From Embiotoca jacksoni (taxonomy: Eukaryota; Chordata; Actinopteri; Embiotocidae): a stretch of 64,000 nucleotides of DNA. This document shows, piece by piece, positions 36,969-47,830 of the stretch. Both the position numbers and the translations under genes were made by a program. The stretch spans positions 858,001 to 922,000 of the forward strand of contig JAKOON010000013.1 in NCBI GenBank assembly GCA_022577435.1, read 5' to 3'. The first letter of the stretch is position 1. Each line of letters opens with the position of its first letter. The notes beneath the pieces are model-generated. The model saw only the letters and a program-made list of their open reading frames with translations, made no database searches and was not told where the DNA came from.

Positions 36969-39900
36969 CAAGTCACTGGGTCATAACCAGGGGCAGGTAT
37001 ATGGGACACCAACCAGGAATATGAGTCAGCATTAATTCATATGCCCACGTAGTGCTGCTTTCAAGTCAATATTTGGTTTCTAAATCAATACTGTCCCACA
37101 GTGTTTTAAGCTTTGGTGGAGGTACTCTACAGAGAATATAATCAGCCTTACGTCAGAAGTCATATTTGTATCTGTGGAGAGAAAAAAAATTGAACTCTTC
37201 CCCTGATGAAACAACATATGTCAGAGGAATGAAACCATCTGAGGCTTTGTGCATGATTTTTGAAAATGTGTCTCTTGCTCATAAACGGTTTATAAATGTT
37301 CACAGTGTGCACCATCAGATGGTTTAGGCTGCGTGCTACCAATTAAGCCGCAGCCTAGGCATTAAATAAATAAATAATCTCATCTGTTTTAAAATGTGGA
37401 GCATAAACATGAGCTAAATATCTTATCTTCACAGTTTCAGTTAGGACACCACAGGCACAGACTTCGACCAAGTTTCAAAAGTTACAGAAATTTTAATTCT
37501 CACAGAATTTTTGTTGAATATTTATCGTAGGAATTGAAAAAGACAACAAGCATATATTGTAAAATTACATTACCATAAACAACTTGTCATAACAGCACAC
37601 AACTTTTTGCTTGTCCAAATCTGATTTCTATGCCTTTAACTTGTTGTAACGGCTCTCCGGTCTGTTTGTGAACTCTGACATTTAAATGTACCACCTGATA
37701 CACCGAACAACCCTTCTTTCTACTTCAGAAGACACACACATTCCCACATATTTTTGTTTCCGTCTCGTCCCAGCGTCTCTGGGTCTTTATTCCTGCTCTC
37801 AGGGCCAATCAATAATCAGGCAGGGCAGCAAGTAGCTTGCCAGAGACCTTTGCTATCAGTTAGCATGGCTGCCTCGCTGGCAGGGCGGTCGGTCTGCCAC
37901 TCTGGAGGGATGTCAACCGTGAAGGACGCTGTTACAGGCCTGCACACAACAGGACCGTCACACTTACACCCACTCAGACACATCTGTGTACCGGCACACG
38001 CGCATGTAATGGCGGAAACGGAGGACGGAAGAAGGTCTGCCAAGCAAAGAGGAAGTAATGACAGAGAGGGGAAGTGAAATGATCTGATAATCATGAGTGA
38101 AATCTTGAAGTATTTTTTCCCACCACCGCATCAACAGGTCACAGAGATCATTGCCTCATCAGTGTCTCGTGGGGAATTGTTAGCTCCCGATAAAACGCGA
38201 CTTGAATAGTGCTTAAGCACATTTTGCTGAAGTGGCCTTTTGAAGGTAATTAATTTACAAAAGACTGCAACGCCAGCAAAGAAAAGATCTGTGTTTCCAT
38301 TTGCAACAGTTTGGAGATTTTCCGTTTTGTCTCGACAGCAGAAACCATGACAATTTAACAGACCGACTAGGTTCTCTGCACGAGGCACATTTAAAAATTA
38401 ATTAATCCAAATTCTCTGTCAGAAAACGCATTTGGAATATTTTGATCCACAAAGCCATTTATTTTGGTTTACAGCTCAATTCAACACGGAGACACAAAGA
38501 AAGTGTACGATTCGAGTCACAGAGCACTTTTTGAAGTTTGGAAGACGTTGTGATCTTAATTAAACACGGAAAAAGTGTAATAAAAAAGGAGTTAATATGT
38601 TATGGAGTCACATTTCCTAAACATAACTAAGCCTATTAAACCTGAGGAGTCGTGCACAAGACTCTGGTCTCCGGTGTCAACGCCGTGCTTCGCTCAAAGC
38701 ATATTTGGTGACGCAAATTAGTCTGAAAACCTATTTTGTAGGAGACAGGTTTGTACCGTCAGGTCGGATTGTTGGAATTCACTCTGTATGTGCCTCCCCG
38801 CTGATCTGGATTCACCAAACGGAAGAACAATAATTAAATCATGAATACTGCATCACATGCGCCGACCGGCGATTGGATTTATCTCCGCGTTGATGTCCTC
38901 GGCACACTCGACTCTTGGAGGGTCTGCTAAAGACGTCCGTGTCATTTTGAGGAGTTCGGTCGGTGGATCTGATCGACCTGTTTTTTTCATCATTTATTTT
39001 TCATAAATGGCTGCAGCCGTCTCTCGACTGCTGCGGTGCCTTGATGAAAGGTGAAAATCAGCAGATTCCTCGTTCCTTCCTCATTTCCTTTGTGTACGCA
39101 GAGGGAGTTAGAGACAAAAGAAGGACACAAAAAAGAGAGGTTGAAGTGGAGGGGTGCATGTTACCCAGCATCCAACGCTTTATTGATCCTCGCGGTGCCT
39201 CTCCCTTCTTTCTCTCTTCACAGTATCGCCCAGTAAATTGGACTGTTTTTCTCCGCCGCTGATTGACGTCTGCCTTTCTGCGAGCGATGTTGTGTTTTTT
39301 GTTTTTTTTAACTCGCGGTGATATTTTCAGCTGCCTGACATGATGGGGTTTTTTTTCTTTTTCTTTGTCTGTCACTCGACATCCGGCATTAAAATGATAC
39401 GATTCTTTGAGTGTGGCGGTGTCTTGAGCTGACAGGTGACGAGTATTAAGCTAAACAACCTACAGTGCATTGTGACAACTCTGTCAGCACAAAAACAACA
39501 AAAAAAAAACAAAGAGCGAGGACAACAAATGGCGCTTCTGTCACTTCACGCCAGGACTAACAAAACAGCACAGCCCGGTCCAAGCATGAAATCATGTCTG
39601 CGGGGAAATCCTTCATGTTTCAAAAAAAAAACAAAAAAACAAATCAAGTAGTGTTGCATAGCGAGTGCAGAGAAAAATACAGCAGTGCTTTGTGATTGAG
39701 GCCTTTTGTTTGAGTGTCTCGGTGTGTGTCGCTGAGGAACTCTTGTCTGGACACATCGAAGGCCCATTGTTACGTTATGGATTCTTTCATACACCGTACA
39801 CATACTGAGCTCCTTCGTTGGCAGCCGTTGGAGGGAATTTAATCTCATTAAGTCCTCGTGGATCTACGTGAACATCTTGAAAAGGGCTGAGCTGAGGGGT

Positions 39901-40018
39901 TATTTGCATCGCTGCATGACTGTACATCCGTAGTTCCATCATACCATCCGTGCATTGTATATGTTTATTATATAGTCAAATTACATCAAATTAACTTTCA
40001 AATTCCAGCCGTATAACC

Positions 40019-40021
<3 letters not shown>

Positions 40022-40066
<45 letters not shown>
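40022..40066 (+). repeat. (TA)n microsatellite, 45 bp
   Basis: Perfect TA run, able to extrude as a cruciform. Confidence 0.97.
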
Positions 40067-40070
<4 letters not shown>

Positions 40071-41911
40071 TGGATAATTTTGCAAAACTTTTCCCATTTT
40101 CTATTATTTATTTGTATGTTCATCATAACTGTTGTATGGTTAAGGTTTGGGAGAGATTTTGGCTCTGTGACTACAAACACTGGTCCGCTTCATTAAACCC
40201 GGATGGACTACAAACCTAATTACCACGCAAGTCTCCACTCTTTTATTGTTCACCACATTTAACTTGATAATTGGTGTTAAATGTCACTAATGCGCTCCAG
40301 AACCTAATTCCTTTGGATATATAATCATAAACAAGGTCAAATAGAGTGTTATGCCAGTTTGTAAGTTGAAACGTGCTCAAGGGTGATCCAAAATCCATCT
40401 TTGGGACAAAAGGGCTATTATATTATACTGCAAGAGCCTCGAAGTCTTTACAATGAAACATGAGACTTTTGAATTGCTGTAAAATATTTCTGCATATGTT
40501 GCTATATCACGTTTCGGTCACTTTTTTTTGGGTCTCTTTCAAGCTACAAACAGTGACTTTGCAAACATGTTTAAGGCTTTTATACCTGATTGAAGGTGGA
40601 AAAGTCGGCTGTGAGCTCACAGCCCGAGTGTCGCTCGTCAGCTCCCATTTAAACGTCTGTTTGGTTTACGTTCACTGTCAATCTCAAGGTCACATTAATG
40701 GGAATAATCCTTCACTGGAAGGTTACAGATGTCCTGATTTCTGTCCCTAACATGGGACCCCACTTTTTACAACACGTTTTTATGCTCAAACTGAGATTTA
40801 TCCTCAATCATTTGTAAAATTGCCTTCATCATTGGAGCAATTTTCTTAAACTAAACCTCCCGCAGAGAGGAAACATTATAAAACTCCATGAGTAACTCAT
40901 CTGATGTGTAAGATCAGTGGTGTTTCCCTGTATTATACCAGAGTAGTTATGATTTAGGATTAGGATTAAAAATTGATAGAAATTTATAAATAACTGTTTA
41001 CACAACCTCCGTGAGCTATTACTTTGATGAAGACCCTCATTTAATGAAACCACAGCTCACCGCTTACTCAGTTCCTGACCCAACTTCCTCTTTCACACTG
41101 AAACTAGTCCCTCATTGGCTAATTACCAAAGGGTTAGTGGACTATCCCCGGAGCCCAGTCAGCAGCCGACGTCTCATAACTTAACCCAGCCCGCCGCGCG
41201 CACGCGCCTCATACTGCTGATTAAGGGATCTGAGGGCATCCTGAAATAACTCACCTCTCCTAACTCCTTCCAAACACTCCTCGCGGATCACTGCTCATCA
41301 ACTCTCAGCGTGAAACCTCAACATTATCCATCCATCTCTCTTTGTTTAATAGTTTTATCCGCCACCATCGTGCTTTTTAATTTTTTTCCCCCCAGCTGGT
41401 TCTTCCCAAATGAATTTCAATTACGAGAACATCGGCGTTGAGCCGATTCTCCTCAGAAGTACGCAGCGTCCACAATCAGCCATGCATGTTGTTGATAAAT
41501 CGCCGGGAGAAGTCAGAGCTCTCCAATAGCACCGCTGCGACCGCGGAGTATTAATCACTGCAGGACAGATTATTACCTGTCCGCCATCCATCTTTTTTTT
41601 CTGCTGGTGACATTGCAGGGTCTAAACAAACAATAGTGCGTCGGTATTATCCCCGACGTGCGGCGGTGTTGTGAGATGCTCTTTTATGGATCCTCCGGTG
41701 TCGCGTAAGTGGCTGGAAAACCTGACTTTATTTTCCTGCCGCAATTTAGGACAACAAGACGATTTATTCGTGGTTTTATTGTGGAGCGAAAAAGACAATT
41801 AGTTTGGTTCGAGGTGTCACAGAAAGCTGCAAGACTTTACGACGAATGAACTCGATCATTCAAGACCAAATGCATTCAGAAAAATAATATGAATTTAAGG
41901 GCGGATGGTGC

Positions 41912-41941
41912 CTAACAAGATTTCCTTTGTTTGCTCCGCAG
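41912..41941 (+). other. nrg3: Splice acceptor region: branch point, pyrimidine tract and AG
   Basis: A CTAAC branch-point match lies at 41912-41916, with its likely branch A at 41915, 27 bases before the exon. A pyrimidine-rich stretch (TTTCCTTTGTTTGCTCC) follows, and the intron ends CAG at 41939-41941. No other AG lies between the pyrimidine tract and the exon, so the acceptor is unambiguous. Confidence 0.85.
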
Positions 41942-42071
41942 CATCTCCGACGGTCCCTCCGCTGCACTCAGAGCATTTCAAACCCTGCCATGAGAAGGAC
42001 TTGGCCTACTGCCTAAATGGCGGCGAGTGCTTTGTCATCGAGACGCTCAGTGGGCCGCACAAGCACTGCAA
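41942..42071 (+). CDS. nrg3: Neuregulin 3 internal exon, N-terminal part of the EGF-like domain (partial gene)
   Basis: Read from 41944, the exon gives 42 whole codons between a split first codon (its last two bases, CA) and a split last codon (its first two bases, AA). The peptide begins SPTVPPLHSEHF and contains KDLAYCLNGGECFVIETL. Four EGF cysteines are visible at residues 15, 23, 29 and 42 (codons at 41986, 42010, 42028 and 42067), with spacings C-x7-C-x5-C-x12-C. The neuregulin EGF domain has this spacing and an intron just after the fourth cysteine. From memory, human NRG3 has nearly the same HFKPC, KDLAYCLN, GECFVIETL and HKHC blocks, whereas NRG1 differs clearly, so NRG3 is preferred. 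The product is a membrane-anchored growth factor whose EGF domain binds ERBB4; the last two cysteines come from the next exon. Entry is phase 1 and exit phase 2. Teleosts may have paralogues, and I cannot say which copy this is. No frameshift or stop is present. Confidence 0.93.
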
Positions 42072-42077
42072 GTAAGT
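42072..42077 (+). other. nrg3: Splice donor GTAAGT
   Basis: The exon ends TGCAA and is followed by GTAAGT, a full match to the U1 donor consensus. Reading through would reach an in-frame TAA at once (AAG then TAA), so the open frame must end by splicing here. The codon is left split after two bases, as expected for neuregulin EGF exons. Confidence 0.88.
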
Positions 42078-42540
42078 GATCATATTATTTAAATGCACTT
42101 CGCTTCTTTTCTTTTTTTTCTGCTCGTTTACTTCTGAGAGCATAAAAGCTGTGTTGTGCTCCAGATGTTGATGCTGTGTCTGCTTTGTTGTATGCAGCTG
42201 GCTGCTGATGAGGCTTTTCTTGCCCACTCTGGATTAGACACTAGATGTTTTTCTGCCTTCTTCTTTTTTTTGGGGGGGGGGGGGTGCAGGAATGTGAATA
42301 TGTTTGTTATGTATATTTCCTGTCAAGATTTGAGTTGTGACTATATGCTAAAACCAGTCAAACACTTGCTGTCACCTTTTGCACGTCTGCAGGAAGGTTC
42401 TGAAGAGTTTGTCGCTCGCTCCCTTTGTGGCTTTTATTCACAAGTCTAGGCCTAAAAAAAAAGGCAACACATCCTCCATGGAAGGTTTTCAAATCCCTCC
42501 TTTAGGACAACCCACATCTCTGCCATTGTTCTGAGTCTGA

Positions 42541-42740
42541 GACTGGATATAAAAGTGGTCGTAGCTTCCGGCTCTGAAAAATGAGGCCGATGCAGAAGTG
42601 CCTTAAAGCTGCAATACCACCGGGTGCCACCAGAGGCCGGCTCCAAAAAGCATCCGCCGGCCAACATCCCACCTCGAGGCTTCATAACGGCCGTTCACAA
42701 ACCAACGGGTGACGTCGCTGCTGGTTGCCGCTCGGTGTTG
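42541..42740 (+). repeat. Internally deleted copy of the 13-kb/27-kb repeat family
   Basis: The head (GGATATAAAAGTGGTCGTAG, GGCCGATGCAGAAGTGCCTT, GTGCCACCAGAGGCCGGCTC) matches the arms of the 27-kb element. The tail (GGCTTCATAACGGCCGTTCA, AACGGGTGACGTCGCTGCTG) matches the end of the 13-kb copy. The central GATTGACA...AACCGCTC block is absent. It lies 470 bp downstream of the nrg3 exon. Confidence 0.8.
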
Positions 42741-43780
42741 ACCAAAACCACCAATAAGTTCTCATTAACAGCTATTTACACTGTTTCTGTGTTCCACTAT
42801 CAAAACCTCGGGGCCCCAAAAGCTTCACAGGAAGTCGCACATTTATGACGACGTAATGGACAAGTTAGGATTGTGTGGAAGATACTGAGCGCGCAGATCG
42901 ACGACTGTGGCTGCTGTGAATCCAAGCTGACAGCCGCCATCAGCTGCCAAGGAGCCAGCCATGGATCATCCCATCAAGCCAATATGGATCCGGAGTATCA
43001 TCCTGAACCGATAAGATGGTGTTGGCAGCGTCTATACAGGCTGCACCCGTTTGATTTAATGAATAATGAAGAGATTTTGTGCAGCTGTGTGTGTGTGTGC
43101 CATAGTTGTCCCAGATTTGAGAGTATAGAGCTCATGGGCACTTAGTCTGTTCAAATGTGGAGCCCTTTACTAATTAAGTCCCAGAACAACTTCTTCCAAA
43201 ATCTAACCTCGGGACTTCCACCCGACCTGTTTTTCAAAGAGCCTGTTTTGTTTTTTTTTTTGTTTTTTCTTGTCGCCCCGCCGTGAGCTACGAGTGTACA
43301 TCCGTGTGAGAGGGGAACGTATGCGTGTGAGGGTGAAGCTCGGCGACGTAGCGACTCATTAAACGGAAAAAAATGCGAAAGTGGAACACGGGATAAGTGA
43401 TGAACACACGAGAGAGGCTGTTTACACGAACACAACACCACGTCTCAGACAGCAGACATCTTTTCTCTGCAGCCTGCATTTTTTTTTTTCTCCACTTGAC
43501 GTTTTAAGAAACCAGATGATTGTAGAAACTCTGAGAGTCTCCCACTTTAAAATGCTCCCTGCTGCAGTTCACAGTCTTTTATGAAACCCGGTCGAAAAGT
43601 CCACGACAAAGACAGACATCTGCTTTTCTTCAGGACGAAAGGATGTCAGTTGAAAGAGTTGAGGGGAAGCAGGGAAAAGGGAGACCAGGGTGTAGCGGGA
43701 CAAGGAGATTGGAGACGGAGCTTCTGTTGCCATGGTGACGTAACATGCAGACAAGCGTGGCTGGTTAAAGAGCAAGAGTT

Positions 43781-43782
<2 letters not shown>

Positions 43783-43814
<32 letters not shown>
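43783..43814 (+). repeat. Poly(T) tract, 32 T
   Basis: Pure T run; no retroposon body recognised on the minus strand next to it. Confidence 0.95.
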
Positions 43815-43816
<2 letters not shown>

Positions 43817-44036
43817 GACAGCCTTGATCGCACCATCTCAGAATGTTAATGTGAGTAGAGGTAAAAAAAAAAAATTAAAAAAATAATAAGTGCTCTGCTG
43901 CTTAATCGTGTGGCAATGAGCTTTTCTCAAGGAATAATATGGACCATCAAGCAATACGGCATTTTGCTCTGAGTTTGAGTAACAGCTGTGTGGTAATGCA
44001 GTAAAACTATGCAGCATTAAACAACTTTGCTTAAAA

Positions 44037-44044
<8 letters not shown>

Positions 44045-44086
<42 letters not shown>
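44045..44086 (+). repeat. (AT)21 microsatellite
   Basis: 42-bp perfect AT run preceded by poly(A). Confidence 0.97.
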
Positions 44087-44088
<2 letters not shown>

Positions 44089-44708
44089 AGTCGTCTTTAA
44101 CACTTTGGAACTAATTCAGCAAAGTTAACGATTCAGTCTTTTTGGAATCAAAACCCTTTAAATATATATTTTATGAGTGGATCTTCTTCCTGAGTGAATA
44201 CTAAATATGACTAACACTAGTGCTTCAATTGACATGCTGTTGGATATTAATTTATTCTCTTCAACAAACGCATGACAAATTTCAGCCCAGGGCACAAGAT
44301 CAATGGATAATCTGATTCAATCTGTGTTCACAACAACTTGAGACAAATCAGGTTTAAAAAAAAAAGAGTGCGATCAATCCAGACGTTTAATGGAGACAAA
44401 TCGAGCAGGTTGGTGGCGCTGTTTGTCACCGAATTAATCGGGGTTTTTTTAAATTTTGTATTCGTGAGATGAAACCTGATCCCTTTGGGTTTATTTTGCA
44501 AAGATTTATTCTTTTATTTTTTTTCTCTCCAAAGAGTCATAACTCAAGTATCAAGCGTCGTGTTTTTTTTCCCCGAGCGGTTGTAAAAACAAGCGCGGAT
44601 CGTCCCCCAGAGCGCCGTTTAGCGCTGTCGGTGTGCGACCGTTGTGTTCGTCAACCTTTCGGGAGGGAGAGAGTAGAAGAGATGTGAGTCATGAGGGCTG
44701 CTCGGTGT

Positions 44709-44711
<3 letters not shown>

Positions 44712-44764
<53 letters not shown>

Positions 44765-44802
44765 GCACGCACGCACGCACGCACACGCACGCACACACAC
44801 AC
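44712..44802 (+). repeat. Compound (CA)n then (GCAC)n microsatellite
   Basis: About 49 bp of CA, then GCAC units and mixed CA. Confidence 0.97.
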
Positions 44803-45739
44803 GCCAGTGCTCACTGCTTTGGGGCAACATAGTCAGGCGCTCAATCATTAGCGTTCAGCTAACCAGTAAATTAGTCAGTGTGCTAAGATAATATTTTTCA
44901 GAATATGGCAAAAGGCCAAAGCATCTGGTTGTGAAAGTACGTGATGCTGAATTTGATTAATAACAAAATCATCTTGTGATAGTTTTAGTGTAATTACTGG
45001 GAATATAAATATCTTCCAGACCCGTATGTGCTTTTTCCTCTCGAGTTTCTCTTTACTTTAACTCTGTGATTTTTAGACAGGAAGTAGCGGCTCTCTCCCG
45101 AAATAACAAATGCAACCATCTCTCCTGACTGTTGTAATCGCCCCCATTGAGCCGGAGCACCGGGGGGAGGATTTAGCTTTATCTCTGCTTACACGGCGCT
45201 GTTTATTCATTCTGTCTTTCAGAAGGTGCAGTGAATTGGATTTCTGGCCCGTTTATTATTCATTTCCTGATTGCCGGAGTGATCGGGCCAGAGAGAAAAG
45301 AAAAAGGGTGTCCCTCGGTCGAGTTCGCTAAAGCCCTTTCTCATTGCCCTCTGCTGAGAGCCCATTCCAGAGCGATGGAAATGCAATCTCACCAGGCAAA
45401 GTGGAGGTGGCGAGAGGAGGGGTGGGGGAGTGGGGGGGGGGGGTGCTTTGGAAGAGATCCCTGCAAAGTCGCTTTTAAAAACAGGATTTGCGCCGGTAGA
45501 ACGGTCGCTGTAAGGTTTTCATCAGAGCCCGAGCACCGAGTGGTGCGAAGGTCCTCTCATAACGTAGAGGAATGATTCTTCTTCTCCAAAATGAGTTGCC
45601 GTTTTTGGCAGCTTTAACGTGCTCAAAAACGAATGCAACTTTGCACAAGAATCGTCCCCGGTGAGGATTTAAGTATTCAATAGGTTTTGACCATCAGCGT
45701 TGCAAAAATGCCCCCCCCCCCTCCCCCACCAAATGTGAT

Positions 45740-46210
45740 GTCAAGGCTGCTTTCACCTACATGAGCGATATTCGGTGGACGTGTATCACACCTAGATCTG
45801 AGAATATGTGATCGTTGAACGGTGTGTCCGTGGCGTGGCGGCTATTTTGAGGGATTCGCCAAGACATTAAAGTTGCTCCAATCTGAATGCGCATCGTCCA
45901 ATCTTTGCTCAAACTTGACATGTTTGATAAAAGTCCCGCCCTGAAGACATCTGCACTGTAATATTCAGTCGTAGTTACGGCGCCACCTGCTGGCAACAGG
46001 AAATGTAATGTTTTATACTTTCATGTGCTTCTTTGAGCTGGTTATTCACAATAACATCAAATCGGGTCAGAACAGCCTTGAGACATCGATGATGATATAT
46101 TGTGAAAGCCGTGGGTTTTCGTTAAACGGTGTCGCCATGGCGATGCAGCAATGTTGGATGTTTCACCATGACACGAGATGTTGTTGTTGAAGGTCGAAAC
46201 AAAGCGTTGA
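45740..46210 (+). repeat. Dispersed repeat with two diverged sub-units
   Basis: The region has CGTTGAACGGTGTGTCCGTG with GCGTGGCGG at about 45812 and GTTAAACGGTGTCGCCATGG with CGATG at about 46120, which look like two copies of one sub-unit about 310 bp apart. Between them lies GGCGCCACCTGCTGGCAACA, a segment I recall from fish repeats. No gene is seen; confidence in the boundaries is low. Confidence 0.45.
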
Positions 46211-46549
46211 ACTGCTTGCAGTTTGGATTTAATCTGCACCTTCTCACTGCACAGAGGTCTGAACTGAATTGAATAGGGGTACGTTTCTCAAGGGTATTTG
46301 TTTATTGGAAAGATGAGTAGCAGTGTAGGTTAAAGACAGCGATCAGTAAAGTTGAATATCCATCACGTCACTCCTCCTCTTCCTTTTCTCCGTCTGTCCT
46401 TCATCGGTTCATCACCTCGCACCAGTTTTACAGCATTAGCCACGTCGTTTCACACTTACTCCACCCTTCAGCTAACGTCCGTCACACGCAACAGCATGAA
46501 ATGGAGGTCAGTTTGAAGTCTTACAGACATTAAATACCAGCAACCGGAT

Positions 46550-46570
46550 AGAAAAAAAAAAAAAAAAAAA
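46550..46570 (+). repeat. Poly(A) tract
   Basis: About 20 A after GGATAG. No retroposon recognised. Confidence 0.85.
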
Positions 46571-46903
46571 ACTTGAAAAAAGAAGATATTTTAATGTAAT
46601 TCAGTATTGCACATCAATCACGTCGTGTTGCTTTCTAGCACAAGCTAGAAGAAAAAAACAAGCGAGGAGGGGTGAGGTGGCCCAGCAGACAAACCACTTC
46701 TTTCTTGAATGTAATCCTCCTTCCCTTACCCACAATCCTCCTCATCCTCCCTCCTGTCTCTCTGGACACCGGCCTTGTCTTTCCAGGACGACCTCGGACT
46801 TTTCCAAAGCGTTCGGCCACGGACCAGCGCCACCAGATTGACTCGGGCCTCACAGGTGCAGAGAGTAGCTGCACAGTAGAATACATAACATTACCTTCAC
46901 CGT

Positions 46904-46906
<3 letters not shown>

Positions 46907-46942
<36 letters not shown>
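46907..46942 (+). repeat. (CA)18 microsatellite
   Basis: 36-bp CA run. Confidence 0.97.
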
Positions 46943-46946
<4 letters not shown>

Positions 46947-47499
46947 GACAAGCCGGTTAACAAGAGGCATGCGTGAAATTGAAAACACAGCAGCAATAAA
47001 ACACATTTAGGCAGCTAGTAAACAAGGAGATTAAAACGTATATAAAAGAAAGGATTCATAAGAATCCCAGTGGCAGATTACATATTATTAATATTAGATA
47101 GCGCTGCATGTTCCTTCTACACTAAATGTAATAGTTGGCTGTATAAGTTTTTTTTACAAACAGCACAACCATCACATTGTGCAACAGTGCTGGCTATTCT
47201 GCTTTTCTTTTTTTTTCTTCTTCTTTTTTTAAAGATTCAACTCTTTATTTCGGCGGTTTTGAGATTTCCCTGGAGTTTCCTCACCATTGTGCACAATTGG
47301 TTTTCATGTGTAAGTGAATCCTGCACGCTAAATGTGCATTACCCTGTTGGGCAAAACTGTCCATCAACAGCATATGAAAAAATGTGGTACTCTAAATGTA
47401 GTCGCGAGTCATTAAGAATGGTTTTGGTTGAAATACTGTTGTTTCTTCCACGTGTTAATATTTATACAACAATTTTACAGATAGCGGGAGGCATTATGT

Positions 47500-47830
47500 T
47501 TTTGGCCCGCCTGTCCATCCGTCCCGTTTTTACAAACCCAATATCTCAACGATGCCTTGGGGGAATTTCTTCAAACTTGGCAAAACCATTAGCTTGATAC
47601 TAAGGATGACCTGATCAGAGTTTAATGGTCAAAGGTCAAAGTTCAAGGTCACCGTGACTACATGACCTTCTCATACATCTGTCCTGTTCTCGTGAACGCA
47701 ATATCTCAAGAACGCCTTGAGGGAATGTCTTTAAACCTGGCAAAAACATTCCCTGGATACCAAGGATGAACTGATTGGATTCTGCTGCTCAAAGGTCAAA
47801 GGTCAAGGTCACTGTGAGTTCACATCCGTT
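47500..47830 (+). repeat. Two tandem ~160-bp units of a dispersed fish repeat with AGGTCA half-sites
   Basis: ATATCTCAA begins at 47541 and again at 47701, a 160-bp period. Each unit runs from ATATCTCAA through a GCCTTG(A/G)GGGAAT block, CAAGGATGA-like, GGTCAAAGGTCAAAGTTCAA or GGTCAAAGGTCAAGGTCAC-like, to a GTGA(C/G)T end. I know such repeats from several fish genomes but cannot name the family. Confidence 0.75.

Larger units (their letters stand above)
1..41941 (+). other. nrg3: nrg3 large upstream intron (3' part)
   Basis: No exon with splice sites and known protein similarity was recognised before 41942. The neuregulin 3 gene has a long first exon and a very large first intron, so this stretch is inferred to be the 3' end of that intron. 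Its visible contents are the repeats listed separately. Between them I see ordinary AT-rich intronic DNA with nothing I can name, notably 170-2950, 3000-5440, 5600-7340, 7630-9570, 10630-12770, 13480-15020, 15100-17040, 17800-19300, 21020-21560, 22530-25270, 26190-26990, 28030-33470, 34340-36430 and 36970-40020. Open frames in these stretches are short or low in complexity. Confidence 0.7.

Noticed and set aside
42006..42227. 73-codon minus-strand frame over the exon
   Set aside because: Antisense shadow of the nrg3 exon running into the intron.
47070..47597. 175-codon + strand frame
   Set aside because: It runs into the dispersed ~160-bp repeat and contains a poly(T)-derived Phe run; no recognisable protein.
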